Below, in pieces: positions 40,438-48,130 of a DNA stretch of 64,000 nucleotides; within the stretch, counting starts at the first letter, position 1, and each line of letters begins with the position of its first letter. The stretch comes from Bradyrhizobium barranii subsp. apii (GTDB lineage Bacteria; Pseudomonadota; Alphaproteobacteria; Rhizobiales; Xanthobacteraceae). The translations under genes and the position numbers were made by a program. The stretch covers positions 2,292,501 through 2,356,500 of the forward strand of contig NZ_CP096255.1 of assembly GCF_011516635.5 (NCBI RefSeq). Reading direction: 5' to 3'. Under the pieces are notes generated by a model. It worked only from the letters and a program-made list of their open reading frames with translations, ran no database searches and was not told the origin of the DNA.

Positions 40438-40656
40438 TCACGCCTCTTGCCGCGCGCCGCTGCGACGGCTGACATGGGGCAGCGCGAACATGTAGAGCCC
40501 GGTCGCGAGCAACGGAATCAGCGGGACGAATGCCAGCAGCCCGATCCACGTGGCCTGGATTTGCAGCGCCAGGGCAACAATGTTCGCGATGACGGCGAGC
40601 GTGAAAGCAAGCGACAGCCAGCGATGGATTTGTCGAACCCACATATTTCCGGTCAA
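40438..40656 (-). CDS. Small two-helix membrane protein
   Basis: A 72-residue hypothetical protein. Two hydrophobic helices (about 14-34 and 37-57: LAFTLAVIANIVALALQI, WIGLLAFVPLIPLLATGLY) are preceded by MWVRQIHRW, a pattern seen in small transmembrane proteins near DUF1801 genes. The TTG at 40656 is chosen because GAGGAGG lies five bases before it; an ATG at 40644 is the alternative. Lies 44 bases after the SRPBCC gene. Confidence 0.65.
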   Translation of the reverse strand: MTGNMWVRQIHRWLSLAFTLAVIANIVALALQIQATWIGLLAFVPLIPLLATGLYMFALPHVSRRSGARQEA

Positions 40657-40700
40657 TGAAACCTCCTCTTGAGATGATCGAATGAAGGCCGGCGACGGAC

Positions 40701-41132
40701 CTAGTCAGCCCGCGCCAGCACCTCGTCCAGCTTGGCGAAAAACTGCTTCCAGCCGGCATGCGCGCCGCCATAGGCCTGTTTCAGCGTCGGGCTGAAGCCC
40801 GCCTGCTCGACGCGCAAATGCGTGCCCGCGTTCGTCGGTGTCAGTGTGAAGGTCGCCACGCTTTTCAGATCGAACGCCGCGTCCTCATGCGAGAAATTCC
40901 AAGTATAGGCGAGCGCGCGCTGCGGCTCGATGGTGAGGACCTCGCAGTCCAGCACGCCGCCCCATTCGCCGCGAAGATTGAAGCGATGACCGACGACCGG
41001 CTTGAAGTCGTTCTTCATCAGCCATTCCTCGATCAGATGCGGCTGCGTCAGCGCGCGCCAGATCCGCTCGGCCGGGAAGGCAAATTCGCGCTCGATCACC
41101 ACGGAGCGCATCTCGGCGGCAGCTTCGGTCAT
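40701..41132 (-). CDS. SRPBCC (AHSA1-type) domain protein
   Basis: A 143-residue START-like fold protein with MRSVVIEREFAFPAERIWRA at the N-terminus and LKQAYGGAHAGWKQFFAKLD at the C-terminus, the pattern of activator-of-Hsp90-like SRPBCC proteins. These bind hydrophobic ligands; the ligand here is unknown. Its ATG overlaps the stop of the ArsR gene (ATGA), and ArsR-SRPBCC pairs are common, so the regulator probably controls both genes. Confidence 0.9.
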   Translation of the reverse strand: MTEAAAEMRSVVIEREFAFPAERIWRALTQPHLIEEWLMKNDFKPVVGHRFNLRGEWGGVLDCEVLTIEPQRALAYTWNFSHEDAAFDLKSVATFTLTPTNAGTHLRVEQAGFSPTLKQAYGGAHAGWKQFFAKLDEVLARAD

Positions 41133-41452
41133 TGGTCCATCCTCTTCAGGAGATCGTCGAGAGCATCGAGCCGGTTCTGCCAGAAGCCTGCCATCTGGCC
41201 GGTCCAGTCGATCAGCGGATTGAGCGCGCCGGGCTGCGCGCTGTAGTGGGTCTGGCGTCCCGCATGGCGGTCGCGCACCAGCCCGGCCTGCTTCAGCGCG
41301 CCGAGATGTTTTGAGACCGCCGGCTGGGAAACGCCTGACGTCGCCGTCAGTGCCCCGACCGTCTGCTCGCCCTCCCGGCACAGCCGCTCGAAGATCGCCC
41401 TCCGGGTCGGATCGGCGAGCGTCCTGAACAGAAGATCGTGCGCGGCGGACAT
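41129..41452 (-). CDS. ArsR family transcriptional regulator
   Basis: A 107-residue winged-helix repressor: MSAAHDLLFRTLADPTRRAI, recognition helix region SGVSQPAVSKHLGALKQAGL and wing VRDRHAGRQTHYS. No Cys metal-binding motif is present in the helix (ERLCREGEQ has a single Cys), so this is not an arsenic sensor of the classic type. Start ATG 41452 is chosen because the longer form (41470) would put the start inside a palindrome that looks like its own operator. Coupled to the SRPBCC gene. Confidence 0.9.
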   Translation of the reverse strand: MSAAHDLLFRTLADPTRRAIFERLCREGEQTVGALTATSGVSQPAVSKHLGALKQAGLVRDRHAGRQTHYSAQPGALNPLIDWTGQMAGFWQNRLDALDDLLKRMDQ

Positions 41453-41460
41453 GTGAAATC

Positions 41461-41504
41461 CATAACCCATAAGTTATGGATAAACTCATAACCGTAGAGT
41501 TATG
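41461..41504 (-). promoter_or_regulatory. Tandem palindromic operator of the ArsR-SRPBCC operon
   Basis: Two copies of CATAAC-N6-GTTATG, at 41461-41478 and 41487-41504, centre-to-centre 26 bases. They begin nine bases upstream of the chosen arsR start. Perfect 6-base arms in both copies. ArsR dimers usually bind such inverted repeats and repress their own operon. Confidence 0.7.
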
Positions 41505-41558
41505 GGTAAGTCAAGTGCGATGGGAGGATGCGGCGCTCGCCGGCGCAACCCTATCGAC

Positions 41559-41643
41559 CGTCATTGCGAGGAGCCCTTGCGACGAAGCAATCCAGTCTGC
41601 CTCCGCGGAGGGACTGGATTGCTTCGCTGCGCTCGCAATGACG
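41559..41643. repeat. Palindromic intergenic repeat, family A, copy 1
   Basis: Outer arms CGTCATTGCGAG and CTCGCAATGACG, inner arms GAAGCAATCCAG and CTGGATTGCTTC. Same structure as copies at 55877, 58226, 59583 and 60893. Confidence 0.85.
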
Positions 41644-41670
41644 GAGAATGTGGCGGCGCCGCGCGCAGCC

Positions 41671-42122
41671 CTAAGGCCGCAGGTAGAGATAACCCTGCGA
41701 CTGGAGTTCGGCCAAACGGACCACGCCGCCTTTCTCCGCGCTGACGAAGCCCGGCAGCAAACCCGTCAGCGTGACGTTCTGCGCCTTCATGGTGTTGGCG
41801 CACGCCGCGAGCTCGACACCGTCCTTGGAGAAATCGCCGACGCGCTTGCCGACGTCGGGGTTGGCCTGCGCCCGGTGGAACGCCTTCAGCGCCGGCCCGT
41901 GAATCACCAGCGCGATGGTGACGTGTTGGGGACCGCCGACGCCGTCAATGTGGTTCTGGATGTTGCCGAGCACGAAATTGACCTTCTCGGCGTCGCTGAG
42001 GTGATAGACGACCTTGAGTTTGTTGCCCGTGCCGGCTTCCGTCGCGGCCTTCGCGCTGGAGCCGCCAAGCGCCGCGCCCAGGGCCGAGACGGCGCTCCAC
42101 AAGATGCTCCGGCGGTTTTCAT
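41671..42122 (-). CDS. DsrE family protein, start region probably frameshifted
   Basis: Small exported protein of the DsrE/DsrF fold: KLKVVYHLSDAEKVNFVLGN, VTIALVIHGPALKAFHR and a Cys in GVELAACANTMKAQNVT. Function unknown; related proteins take part in sulfur transfer. The conserved part reads in one frame to the stop at 41671. The natural start, MKNRRSILWSAVSALGAALG with a signal-peptide-like core, would need five A residues after ATG; the sequence has four (complement of 42116-42119). The open frame instead runs upstream to 42213 through an implausible N-terminus. Confidence 0.65.
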
Positions 42123-42333
42123 GATCGCACCGGGCGCGTGAACCATTGACGGCCGCATCGGAGGGGGGGGTGAGAGCCGACTGGCGGTTAGTCGCAAGCC
42201 GAACGCCGAGCATTCAAGTGCCGATGCCTTGCATTCCCGTGGGCAGCCTCGCGCAAGGTTCCAGTCCTAATAACTCGGGAGAAGGGGCGTTCGTAAACCC
42301 AGGGTTGCTGCAAAAGGCTGGTGGCGGTCGAAC

Positions 42334-42780
42334 ATGTCCGTAGGTCAGAACTTGCCCAACATTACGATCGGCTATTCCCGGGGACGGCTGCTGGTGTTTT
42401 TCGGCGCCGGTCTGCTGCTGACGCTGCTCTGCGCTGCGCTCGCATTCATGTGGCAGCAAGGCAAGAACATCACCACGTTCGAGGTCGCCGCCTGCTATGT
42501 CGGTGCGGTGTTTTTCGGCCTCGCCACCTTCAGGATGCTCTGGAGGTTGATCTCGGCCAGGTCGCCGGTCGTCTTCATCAGCCGTGTCGGCATTCGCGAC
42601 CTCAGGCTCGCCGACGAGACCATCGCCTGGAGCTCCGTGCGGAAGATACAGATCTGGGAGCAGCGCCTGCAGAAGTTCGTGGTGCTCAAGCTCGATCCTC
42701 TTGTCGCAGGGCGATTCTCCGGGGGCTTCCTGAGGCGTGCGGTGTCGCTGATGAACAAGACGCTTGGCGCTGACAGGTGA
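42334..42780 (+). CDS. STM3941-like membrane protein, C-terminus frameshifted
   Basis: A paralogue of the gene at 34043, 148 residues as read. Two membrane helices (RLLVFFGAGLLLTLLCAALA and VAACYVGAVFFGLATFRMLW) precede VGIRDLRLADETIAWSSVRK. The frame stops at TGA 42778-42780, but the next frame continues LIVNAGGLTMDVKTLLETCK to a TGA at 42915-42917, which lines up with IVIRSEGLATDFDTLLRACH of the paralogue. Restoring one C after 42777 would give about 194 residues. Function unknown. Confidence 0.7.
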   Translation: MSVGQNLPNITIGYSRGRLLVFFGAGLLLTLLCAALAFMWQQGKNITTFEVAACYVGAVFFGLATFRMLWRLISARSPVVFISRVGIRDLRLADETIAWSSVRKIQIWEQRLQKFVVLKLDPLVAGRFSGGFLRRAVSLMNKTLGADR

Positions 42781-43179
42781 TCGTCAATGCGGGCGGCCTG
42801 ACCATGGACGTCAAGACATTGCTCGAGACCTGCAAGCAATATTGGGGCGCCGGACGACCGGCCCCTTCGGACCACTCCGTGCCGGAGCCTGAACCGGCGC
42901 CCGAGGCTGTCAGCTGAAGCGGGCGAGGAATCGCCAGCATCGGGTAAGATGCCGCGCATCGCAGCGGCGGTCGAAGCAGGCATAGGCTGCGCTGCCGGGT
43001 GGTCGCGCGAGGCTTAGTCCGCTGTCGGTCCGAGAAGGTTCAATCCTTGCGGCGATTCTGCCCGGGAACTCGGCGCCGCTGATTTCTACGAGATTGTCGC
43101 GGATCATCAATGTGATAGTCTTCACAGACAGCTGAAATTCGATGTCGTAAGCTCACCCGCGTTTGTGGAGTTCCCCGCA

Positions 43180-44766
43180 ATGGGCGAGATTCGTAACTTC
43201 AGATCCGGAAATCATGACGAGCCGCCTCCACACGGCTCGATGCCTCGTCGTCTCGCCGCAATCATCGTCGGTGACATCGCTTCCTACAGTCGCTTGATGC
43301 AGGCCGACGAGGAAGGCACGCATGTTCGCGTCAAGCGGATCGAGCGGGATCTCATCGAGCCCAGCATCGTCGAACACCATGGAACGTTGGTGAAGACGAC
43401 GGGAGACGGCTTCATCGCGATCTTCGACAGTCCGGTCGAGGCCGTTCGCTGCAGCATCGTCATTCAGCAGAATCTCGTCGGGCGCAACGCTTCGCTTCCG
43501 AAGGACTCCCGGATCGAATATCGGATTGGCGTCAATCTCGGTGACGTCATCGTGGAGCCGGACGACGTCTACGGCGACGGCGTCAACATCGCCACGCGCA
43601 TCGAGGGTATCGCCGAGCCCGGTCAGGTCTACATCTCCGGCGCGATCTACGAGCAGATCAAGCACAAGGTGGTATGCGGCTATGAGTCGCTCGGCGACCG
43701 CAAGGTCAAGAACATCACCGATCCGGTGCGCGTCTATCGCGTGCTGCCGGACGCAGATGCGGTTGGGAGGACGCGAGGCCGGCGCGAGAATACCCTGATC
43801 TTCCTTCTGGGCGTCACGCTCCTCGTGATCGCTTCCGGTGTGTTGTGGTATCTGCTGGCGCAGCCGTCGGGCAGGGCGAACCAGCAGGCCGCCGCGCCGA
43901 CTGCTGCTCCGGTCGCATCGCCGAGCCCGCAACCTGCACCGCGAGAAGCCGCGACACAAACGCCGCAGCCGTCTCCTTCATTGGCGGCATCGTCTCCATC
44001 GCCCGCTCCGGCGCCAAGTGCTCCGGCGCCAAGTGCTTCCGCGCCAAGTGCTTCGACGTCGAGTCCAGCACCAAGCCCATCGGCCACGTCGCTCCGCGAA
44101 CCCGAGATGATCGCCATTCGCGGCGGCAGCTTCGCGATGGGAAGCAATGACGATCCGACCGAACGTCCCGTCCACCAGGTCACGGTCAAGCCGTTCTCGA
44201 TCGGAAAGTATCCGGTGACCGTGCGGGAATGGAACGAATGCGCGGCTGCAAAGGCGTGCGGCTTCACTGCCATCGGCAAGGACGATGCGCCGATCACCAA
44301 TGTGAGCTGGACCGACGCGCAGCAATATGCGGCCTGGCTCGCGCGGACCACGAAGAAGTCGTATCGGCTTCCGAGCGAGGCCGAATGGGAATACGCGGCG
44401 CGCGGAGGGACGCAGACGAAATATTGGTGGGGCGACAAGCTCCAGCCGGGCATGGCGGGATGCAAGGATTGCGGTGACCTCGCGGCCGAGCAGCCGGCGA
44501 AGGTCGGCAGCTTCAAGCCGAATCCGTTCGGCCTCCACGATATGGGTGGCGGTGTCGATCAGTGGGTCGAGGACTGCTGGCGCAGGACCTATCAGGGCGC
44601 ACCCGGTGACGGCTCGGCATGGACCGGCGGGGACTGCTCGTCGCATGTCCTGCGCTCGGGTTCATGGAAGAACGATTCGAGATATGTGAGGCCGTCCAAC
44701 CGCGATGGCTACGACACCAATGTTCGTTATCCGACGCATGGATTCCGCGTTGCGCTAAGTCCTTAA
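43180..44766 (+). CDS. Adenylate cyclase with periplasmic SUMF1-like domain
   Basis: A 528-residue membrane protein. Residues 22-190 form a class III cyclase with metal ligands Asp32 (VGDIASYS) and Asp76 (TTGDGF), adenine-binding Lys72, and Asn136/Arg140 in GDGVNIATRI, so activity is likely. One membrane helix (about 206-227) leads to an Ala/Pro/Ser linker (228-305) and then a SUMF1/formylglycine-enzyme-like domain (306-528: MIAIRGGSFAMGSNDD, RLPSEAEWEYAARGG, YPTHGFRVAL). The two catalytic Cys of true FGE near the C-terminus are absent. The ATG follows GGAG; a GTG at 43165 is the alternative. Probably a sensor whose outer domain binds a ligand (inference). Confidence 0.88.
   Translation: MGEIRNFRSGNHDEPPPHGSMPRRLAAIIVGDIASYSRLMQADEEGTHVRVKRIERDLIEPSIVEHHGTLVKTTGDGFIAIFDSPVEAVRCSIVIQQNLVGRNASLPKDSRIEYRIGVNLGDVIVEPDDVYGDGVNIATRIEGIAEPGQVYISGAIYEQIKHKVVCGYESLGDRKVKNITDPVRVYRVLPDADAVGRTRGRRENTLIFLLGVTLLVIASGVLWYLLAQPSGRANQQAAAPTAAPVASPSPQPAPREAATQTPQPSPSLAASSPSPAPAPSAPAPSASAPSASTSSPAPSPSATSLREPEMIAIRGGSFAMGSNDDPTERPVHQVTVKPFSIGKYPVTVREWNECAAAKACGFTAIGKDDAPITNVSWTDAQQYAAWLARTTKKSYRLPSEAEWEYAARGGTQTKYWWGDKLQPGMAGCKDCGDLAAEQPAKVGSFKPNPFGLHDMGGGVDQWVEDCWRRTYQGAPGDGSAWTGGDCSSHVLRSGSWKNDSRYVRPSNRDGYDTNVRYPTHGFRVALSP
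44005..44064 (+). repeat. Four tandem 15-base repeats inside the cyclase linker
   Basis: Units at 44005, 44020, 44035 and 44050, consensus GCTCCGGCGCCAAGT. The first two are identical, the third has two changes, the fourth more. They encode Ala-Pro-Ser-rich linker (SAPAPSASAPSAS) and keep frame. Confidence 0.85.
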
Positions 44767-44783
44767 GTGGTGGAGTCATTTCG

Positions 44784-45230
44784 ATGCAGATCATTCGTTG
44801 CGCCGCCCTGGCGGCGGCGCTCGCATTGCTTCCAGGCGTCGCCTATCCGCAGGGCAAGACCGCTCCCAAGGATGCCAAGCTTTATTTCATCACCCCGCGT
44901 GACGGGCAGAAGGTTCGCGGCGGGTTCTGGGTCCGGTTCGGCTTGCGCAACATGGGCGTGACGCACGCCGGCGACGAGTACCAGAACGCCGGCCATCATC
45001 ATTTGCTGGTCGACGTCAACGATCCCATCGATCCCAAGGAGCCGATCCCGCAGGACAAGTCGCATCTGCACTTTGGGGCGGGGCAGACCGAAACCCAGCT
45101 CGAACTTCCACCCGGGACGCACACGCTGCAGCTGGTGCTGGGCGACGCGAAGCACTATCCGTTCGAGCCACCTGTCGTATCGGATAAGATCACCATACGT
45201 GTCAGGCAGCCGGGCGAGCGCGGTAGATGA
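44784..45230 (+). CDS. Secreted DUF4399 protein
   Basis: A 148-residue protein with a signal peptide (MQIIRCAALAAALALLPGVA, cleavage expected near residue 21-22). The mature part is one DUF4399 domain: AKLYFITPRDGQKVRGGFWV, NAGHHHLLVDVNDP and LPPGTHTLQLVLGDAKHYPF. The three adjacent His plus later His could bind a metal, but this is not shown. Start ATG follows GGTGGAG. It begins 17 bases after the cyclase-SUMF1 gene on the same strand, so the two are probably one operon and may work together outside the inner membrane. Confidence 0.85.
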   Translation: MQIIRCAALAAALALLPGVAYPQGKTAPKDAKLYFITPRDGQKVRGGFWVRFGLRNMGVTHAGDEYQNAGHHHLLVDVNDPIDPKEPIPQDKSHLHFGAGQTETQLELPPGTHTLQLVLGDAKHYPFEPPVVSDKITIRVRQPGERGR

Positions 45231-46286
45231 TCACCGCAGGCTGGCGTTGAACTTGTCCAGCGCCGCCGAGCCCGGGCACAGCGTGTCCGCTTCCAGCGTA
45301 TTGAGCGGCGTCTCGACCGTGTTGAGATGCGCGTGCAGATCTTCCGCATCGGGATCGACGTAGAGCAGACCGGTGACGATCTGGCCCTTGGCGGCGTGCT
45401 TCTGGAGGAAGGTCTGGGCACCGAGCCGGTCGTGCGGGTCGTAATCCGCGTCGATCTTGCGCAGCGCGATCTTGCTGCCGTCGTGCTGCTCGACCACCTG
45501 AACCGTTCCCGGCGCGTAATCGACGGCGATGGGATCGCGGCCGACCAGCACGTCGAGCCGGTTCACGGCGTCATTGTGCTCGCGCACATAGTCGAAGCTC
45601 TTTGTCGAACCGGCGTGGTTGTTGAAGGCGATGCAGGGGCTGATGACGTCGATGAAGGACGCGCCCTTGTGGCGGATCGCGGCGGCGATCAGCGGCACGA
45701 GCTGGGTCTTGTCGCCGGAGAACGAGCGCGCGACGAAAGTGGCCCCTAGCTGCAGCGCGATCGCGACGAGGTCGATCGCGTTGTCGGTGTTGGTGACGCC
45801 CTTCTTGGACTTCGAGCCGCGGTCGGCGGTGGCCGAGAACTGGCCCTTGGTCAGGCCGTAAACGCCGTTGTTCTCGACGATATAGGTCATGTTGACGCCG
45901 CGCCGGATCGAATGCGCGAACTGGCCAAAGCCGATCGAGGCGGAATCGCCGTCGCCGGAGACGCCGAGATAGATCAGATCGCGATTGGCGAGGTTGGCGC
46001 CGGTCAGCACGCTGGGCATGCGGCCGTGCACCGAGTTGAAGCCGTGCGAGTTGCCGAGGAAATAGTCCGGCGTCTTCGACGAGCACCCGATGCCCGAAAT
46101 CTTCGCGACCCGGTGCGGTTCGATCGAGAGCTCGTAACAGGCTTCGATGATCGAGGCCGTGATCGAGTCGTGGCCGCAGCCGGCGCACAGGGTCGAGATC
46201 TTGCCCTCGTAGTCGCGGTGCGTGTAGCCGAGCTCGTTCTTCTTGAGGCCCGGATGATGAAACTTCGGCTTTGCAATGTAGGTCAT
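45231..46286 (-). CDS. korB: 2-oxoacid:ferredoxin oxidoreductase, beta subunit
   Basis: A 351-residue thiamine-diphosphate subunit. ThDP motif GVSGDGDSASIGFGQFAHS at 108-126 ends with ENNGVYGLTKGQFS; iron-sulfur Cys34, Cys37 (LCAGCGHDS) and Cys68 (GIGCSS) are present. It most resembles KorB, the 2-oxoglutarate:ferredoxin oxidoreductase beta subunit, which decarboxylates 2-oxoglutarate to succinyl-CoA and reduces ferredoxin. Other 2-oxoacids cannot be excluded. The ATG overlaps the alpha subunit stop (ATGA). Confidence 0.93.
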   Translation of the reverse strand: MTYIAKPKFHHPGLKKNELGYTHRDYEGKISTLCAGCGHDSITASIIEACYELSIEPHRVAKISGIGCSSKTPDYFLGNSHGFNSVHGRMPSVLTGANLANRDLIYLGVSGDGDSASIGFGQFAHSIRRGVNMTYIVENNGVYGLTKGQFSATADRGSKSKKGVTNTDNAIDLVAIALQLGATFVARSFSGDKTQLVPLIAAAIRHKGASFIDVISPCIAFNNHAGSTKSFDYVREHNDAVNRLDVLVGRDPIAVDYAPGTVQVVEQHDGSKIALRKIDADYDPHDRLGAQTFLQKHAAKGQIVTGLLYVDPDAEDLHAHLNTVETPLNTLEADTLCPGSAALDKFNASLR

Positions 46287-48130
46287 GACACGGCCTTGCG
46301 GAGCGGGGTCACCTTGAGGTGATCCTGGTGGTCGCCAATGGCTTTTGCGATGAAACGGGCGGTGATCGGTGTGCCGTCATAATGCACGATCGGCACCAGG
46401 CGCACCGGGTCGATGCCGTTCTCGTTGACGATGAGCTGGCGGAGCTGGGCGTCGCGGTTCTGTTCGACCACGTAGACGAAGTCGTGCTCGGCGAGGAAGC
46501 TCGCCACGCTCGAGTGGAACGGGAAGGCGCGGATGCGCAGGCGGTCGAGCTGATGTCCGCGTGCCTCCAGCAGGCCGATCGCCTCGTCCATCGCCGGCGA
46601 GGTCGAGCCGAAATAGATCACGCCATATTTGGTCGGCCGTTCCGCGTTGGCCTGGAGCGGGCGCGGGACCAGGTCCTGCGCGGTCTCGAACTTGCGCACC
46701 AGACGCTGCATGTTGTCGGCATAGACCGAGCCTTCCTCGGAGTAGCGCGCATAGCGATCGCGCGAGGTGCCGCGGGTGAAATAGGAGCCCTTGGTCGGAT
46801 GCGTGCCGGGATAGGTGCGGTAGGGAATGCCATCGCCGTCGACGTCGAGATAGCGGCCGAAGTCGCGGCCTTCCTCCAGCATCTCCGTGGTCATCACCTT
46901 GCCGCGGTCAAACTGTTTCGCGTCGTCCCACTTTAGCGGGCGGCAAAGACGGTGGTTCATCCCGATGTCGAGGTCGAGCATCAGGAAGATCGTGGTCTGG
47001 AGCCGTTCGGCAAGATCGAATGCGGCCGCCGCGAACTCGAAAGCCTCAGCCGGATCTTCCGGGAACAGCAGCACGTGCTTGGTGTCGCCATGCGAGGCAT
47101 AGGCGCAGGCGATGATGTCGCATTGCTGGGTGCGGGTCGGCATGCCGGTCGAGGGACCGGCGCGCTGGATGTTCATGATCACGGCCGGAATCTCGGCGAA
47201 ATAGGAGAGGCCGATGAACTCGGTCATCAAGGAGATGCCGGGGCCGGAGGTCGCGGTGAAGGCGCGGGCGCCGTTCCAGGAGGCGCCGATGACGATACCG
47301 ATTGAAGCCAGCTCGTCCTCGCCCTGCACGATGGCGTATTTCGCCTTGCCCGTTTCAGGGTCGTGCCGGTACTTCTTGCAGTGGGCGGTGAAAGCTTCCG
47401 CCACCGACGAGGACGGCGTGATCGGATACCATGCGCAGACGGTGGCGCCGCCATAGACCGCACCGAGCGCGGCGGCGCTGTTGCCCTCGATGAAGATGCG
47501 GTCGCCGACCTTGTCGGTTTTCTTCACCCGCAGCCCGATCGGGCATTTCAGGTTCTGCAGCGCCCAGTCGCGGCCGAGATGCAGCGCATGGACGTTGGAG
47601 GAGAGCAGCTTCTCCTTGCCCTTGTACTGCTCGCCGATCAGCTGCTCGATCAGCTTCGGGTCCATGTCGAGCAGCGCCGAGAGGCTGCCCAGATAGATGA
47701 TGTTCTTGAACAGCTGGCGCTGGCGCGGATCGGTGTAGGTCGAGTTGGTGATCGCGGTGAGCGGCACCCCGATCACGGTGATGTCATCGCGGAATTTGGT
47801 CGACGGCATCGGCTTGGTGGAATCGTAGAACAGATAGCCGCCGGGCTCGATGCCGGCGATGTCCTTGTCCCAGGTCTGCGGGTTCATCGCCACCATCATG
47901 TCGACGCCGCCACGGGCGCCGAGATGGCCGTCTTCCGTCACCCGCACCTCGTACCAGGTCGGCAGGCCCTGGATGTTGGAGGGGAAGATGTTGCGGGGGG
48001 AGACCGGAACGCCGTGACGCAGGATCGCGCGCGCGAACATCTCGTTGGCGCTGGCCGAGCCCGAGCCGTTGACGTTGGCGAAGCGGACGACGAAGTCGTT
48101 TACGCTGCTGAGCGGCTTTTTATCGGACAT
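46283..48130 (-). CDS. korA: 2-oxoacid:acceptor oxidoreductase, fused gamma-alpha subunit
   Basis: A 615-residue subunit that pairs with KorB. Residues 10-190 are the gamma domain (FANVNGSGSASANEMFARAI, GLPTWYEVRVTEDGHLGARG). The alpha domain starts near 220 with GAVYGGATVCAWYPITPSSS, and SGPGISLMTEFIGLSYFAEI follows. The ATG at 48130 (MSDKKPLSSV) is preferred to an ORF extension to 48214, which would lie mostly inside the upstream gene; even so it overlaps that gene by 31 bases. Operon of three with strong overlap. Confidence 0.93.
   Translation of the reverse strand: MSDKKPLSSVNDFVVRFANVNGSGSASANEMFARAILRHGVPVSPRNIFPSNIQGLPTWYEVRVTEDGHLGARGGVDMMVAMNPQTWDKDIAGIEPGGYLFYDSTKPMPSTKFRDDITVIGVPLTAITNSTYTDPRQRQLFKNIIYLGSLSALLDMDPKLIEQLIGEQYKGKEKLLSSNVHALHLGRDWALQNLKCPIGLRVKKTDKVGDRIFIEGNSAAALGAVYGGATVCAWYPITPSSSVAEAFTAHCKKYRHDPETGKAKYAIVQGEDELASIGIVIGASWNGARAFTATSGPGISLMTEFIGLSYFAEIPAVIMNIQRAGPSTGMPTRTQQCDIIACAYASHGDTKHVLLFPEDPAEAFEFAAAAFDLAERLQTTIFLMLDLDIGMNHRLCRPLKWDDAKQFDRGKVMTTEMLEEGRDFGRYLDVDGDGIPYRTYPGTHPTKGSYFTRGTSRDRYARYSEEGSVYADNMQRLVRKFETAQDLVPRPLQANAERPTKYGVIYFGSTSPAMDEAIGLLEARGHQLDRLRIRAFPFHSSVASFLAEHDFVYVVEQNRDAQLRQLIVNENGIDPVRLVPIVHYDGTPITARFIAKAIGDHQDHLKVTPLRKAVS

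Noticed and set aside
42910..43125. 71-codon minus-strand frame
   Set aside because: GTG start, no ribosome site, no recognisable family, Arg/Cys-rich composition; probably chance.
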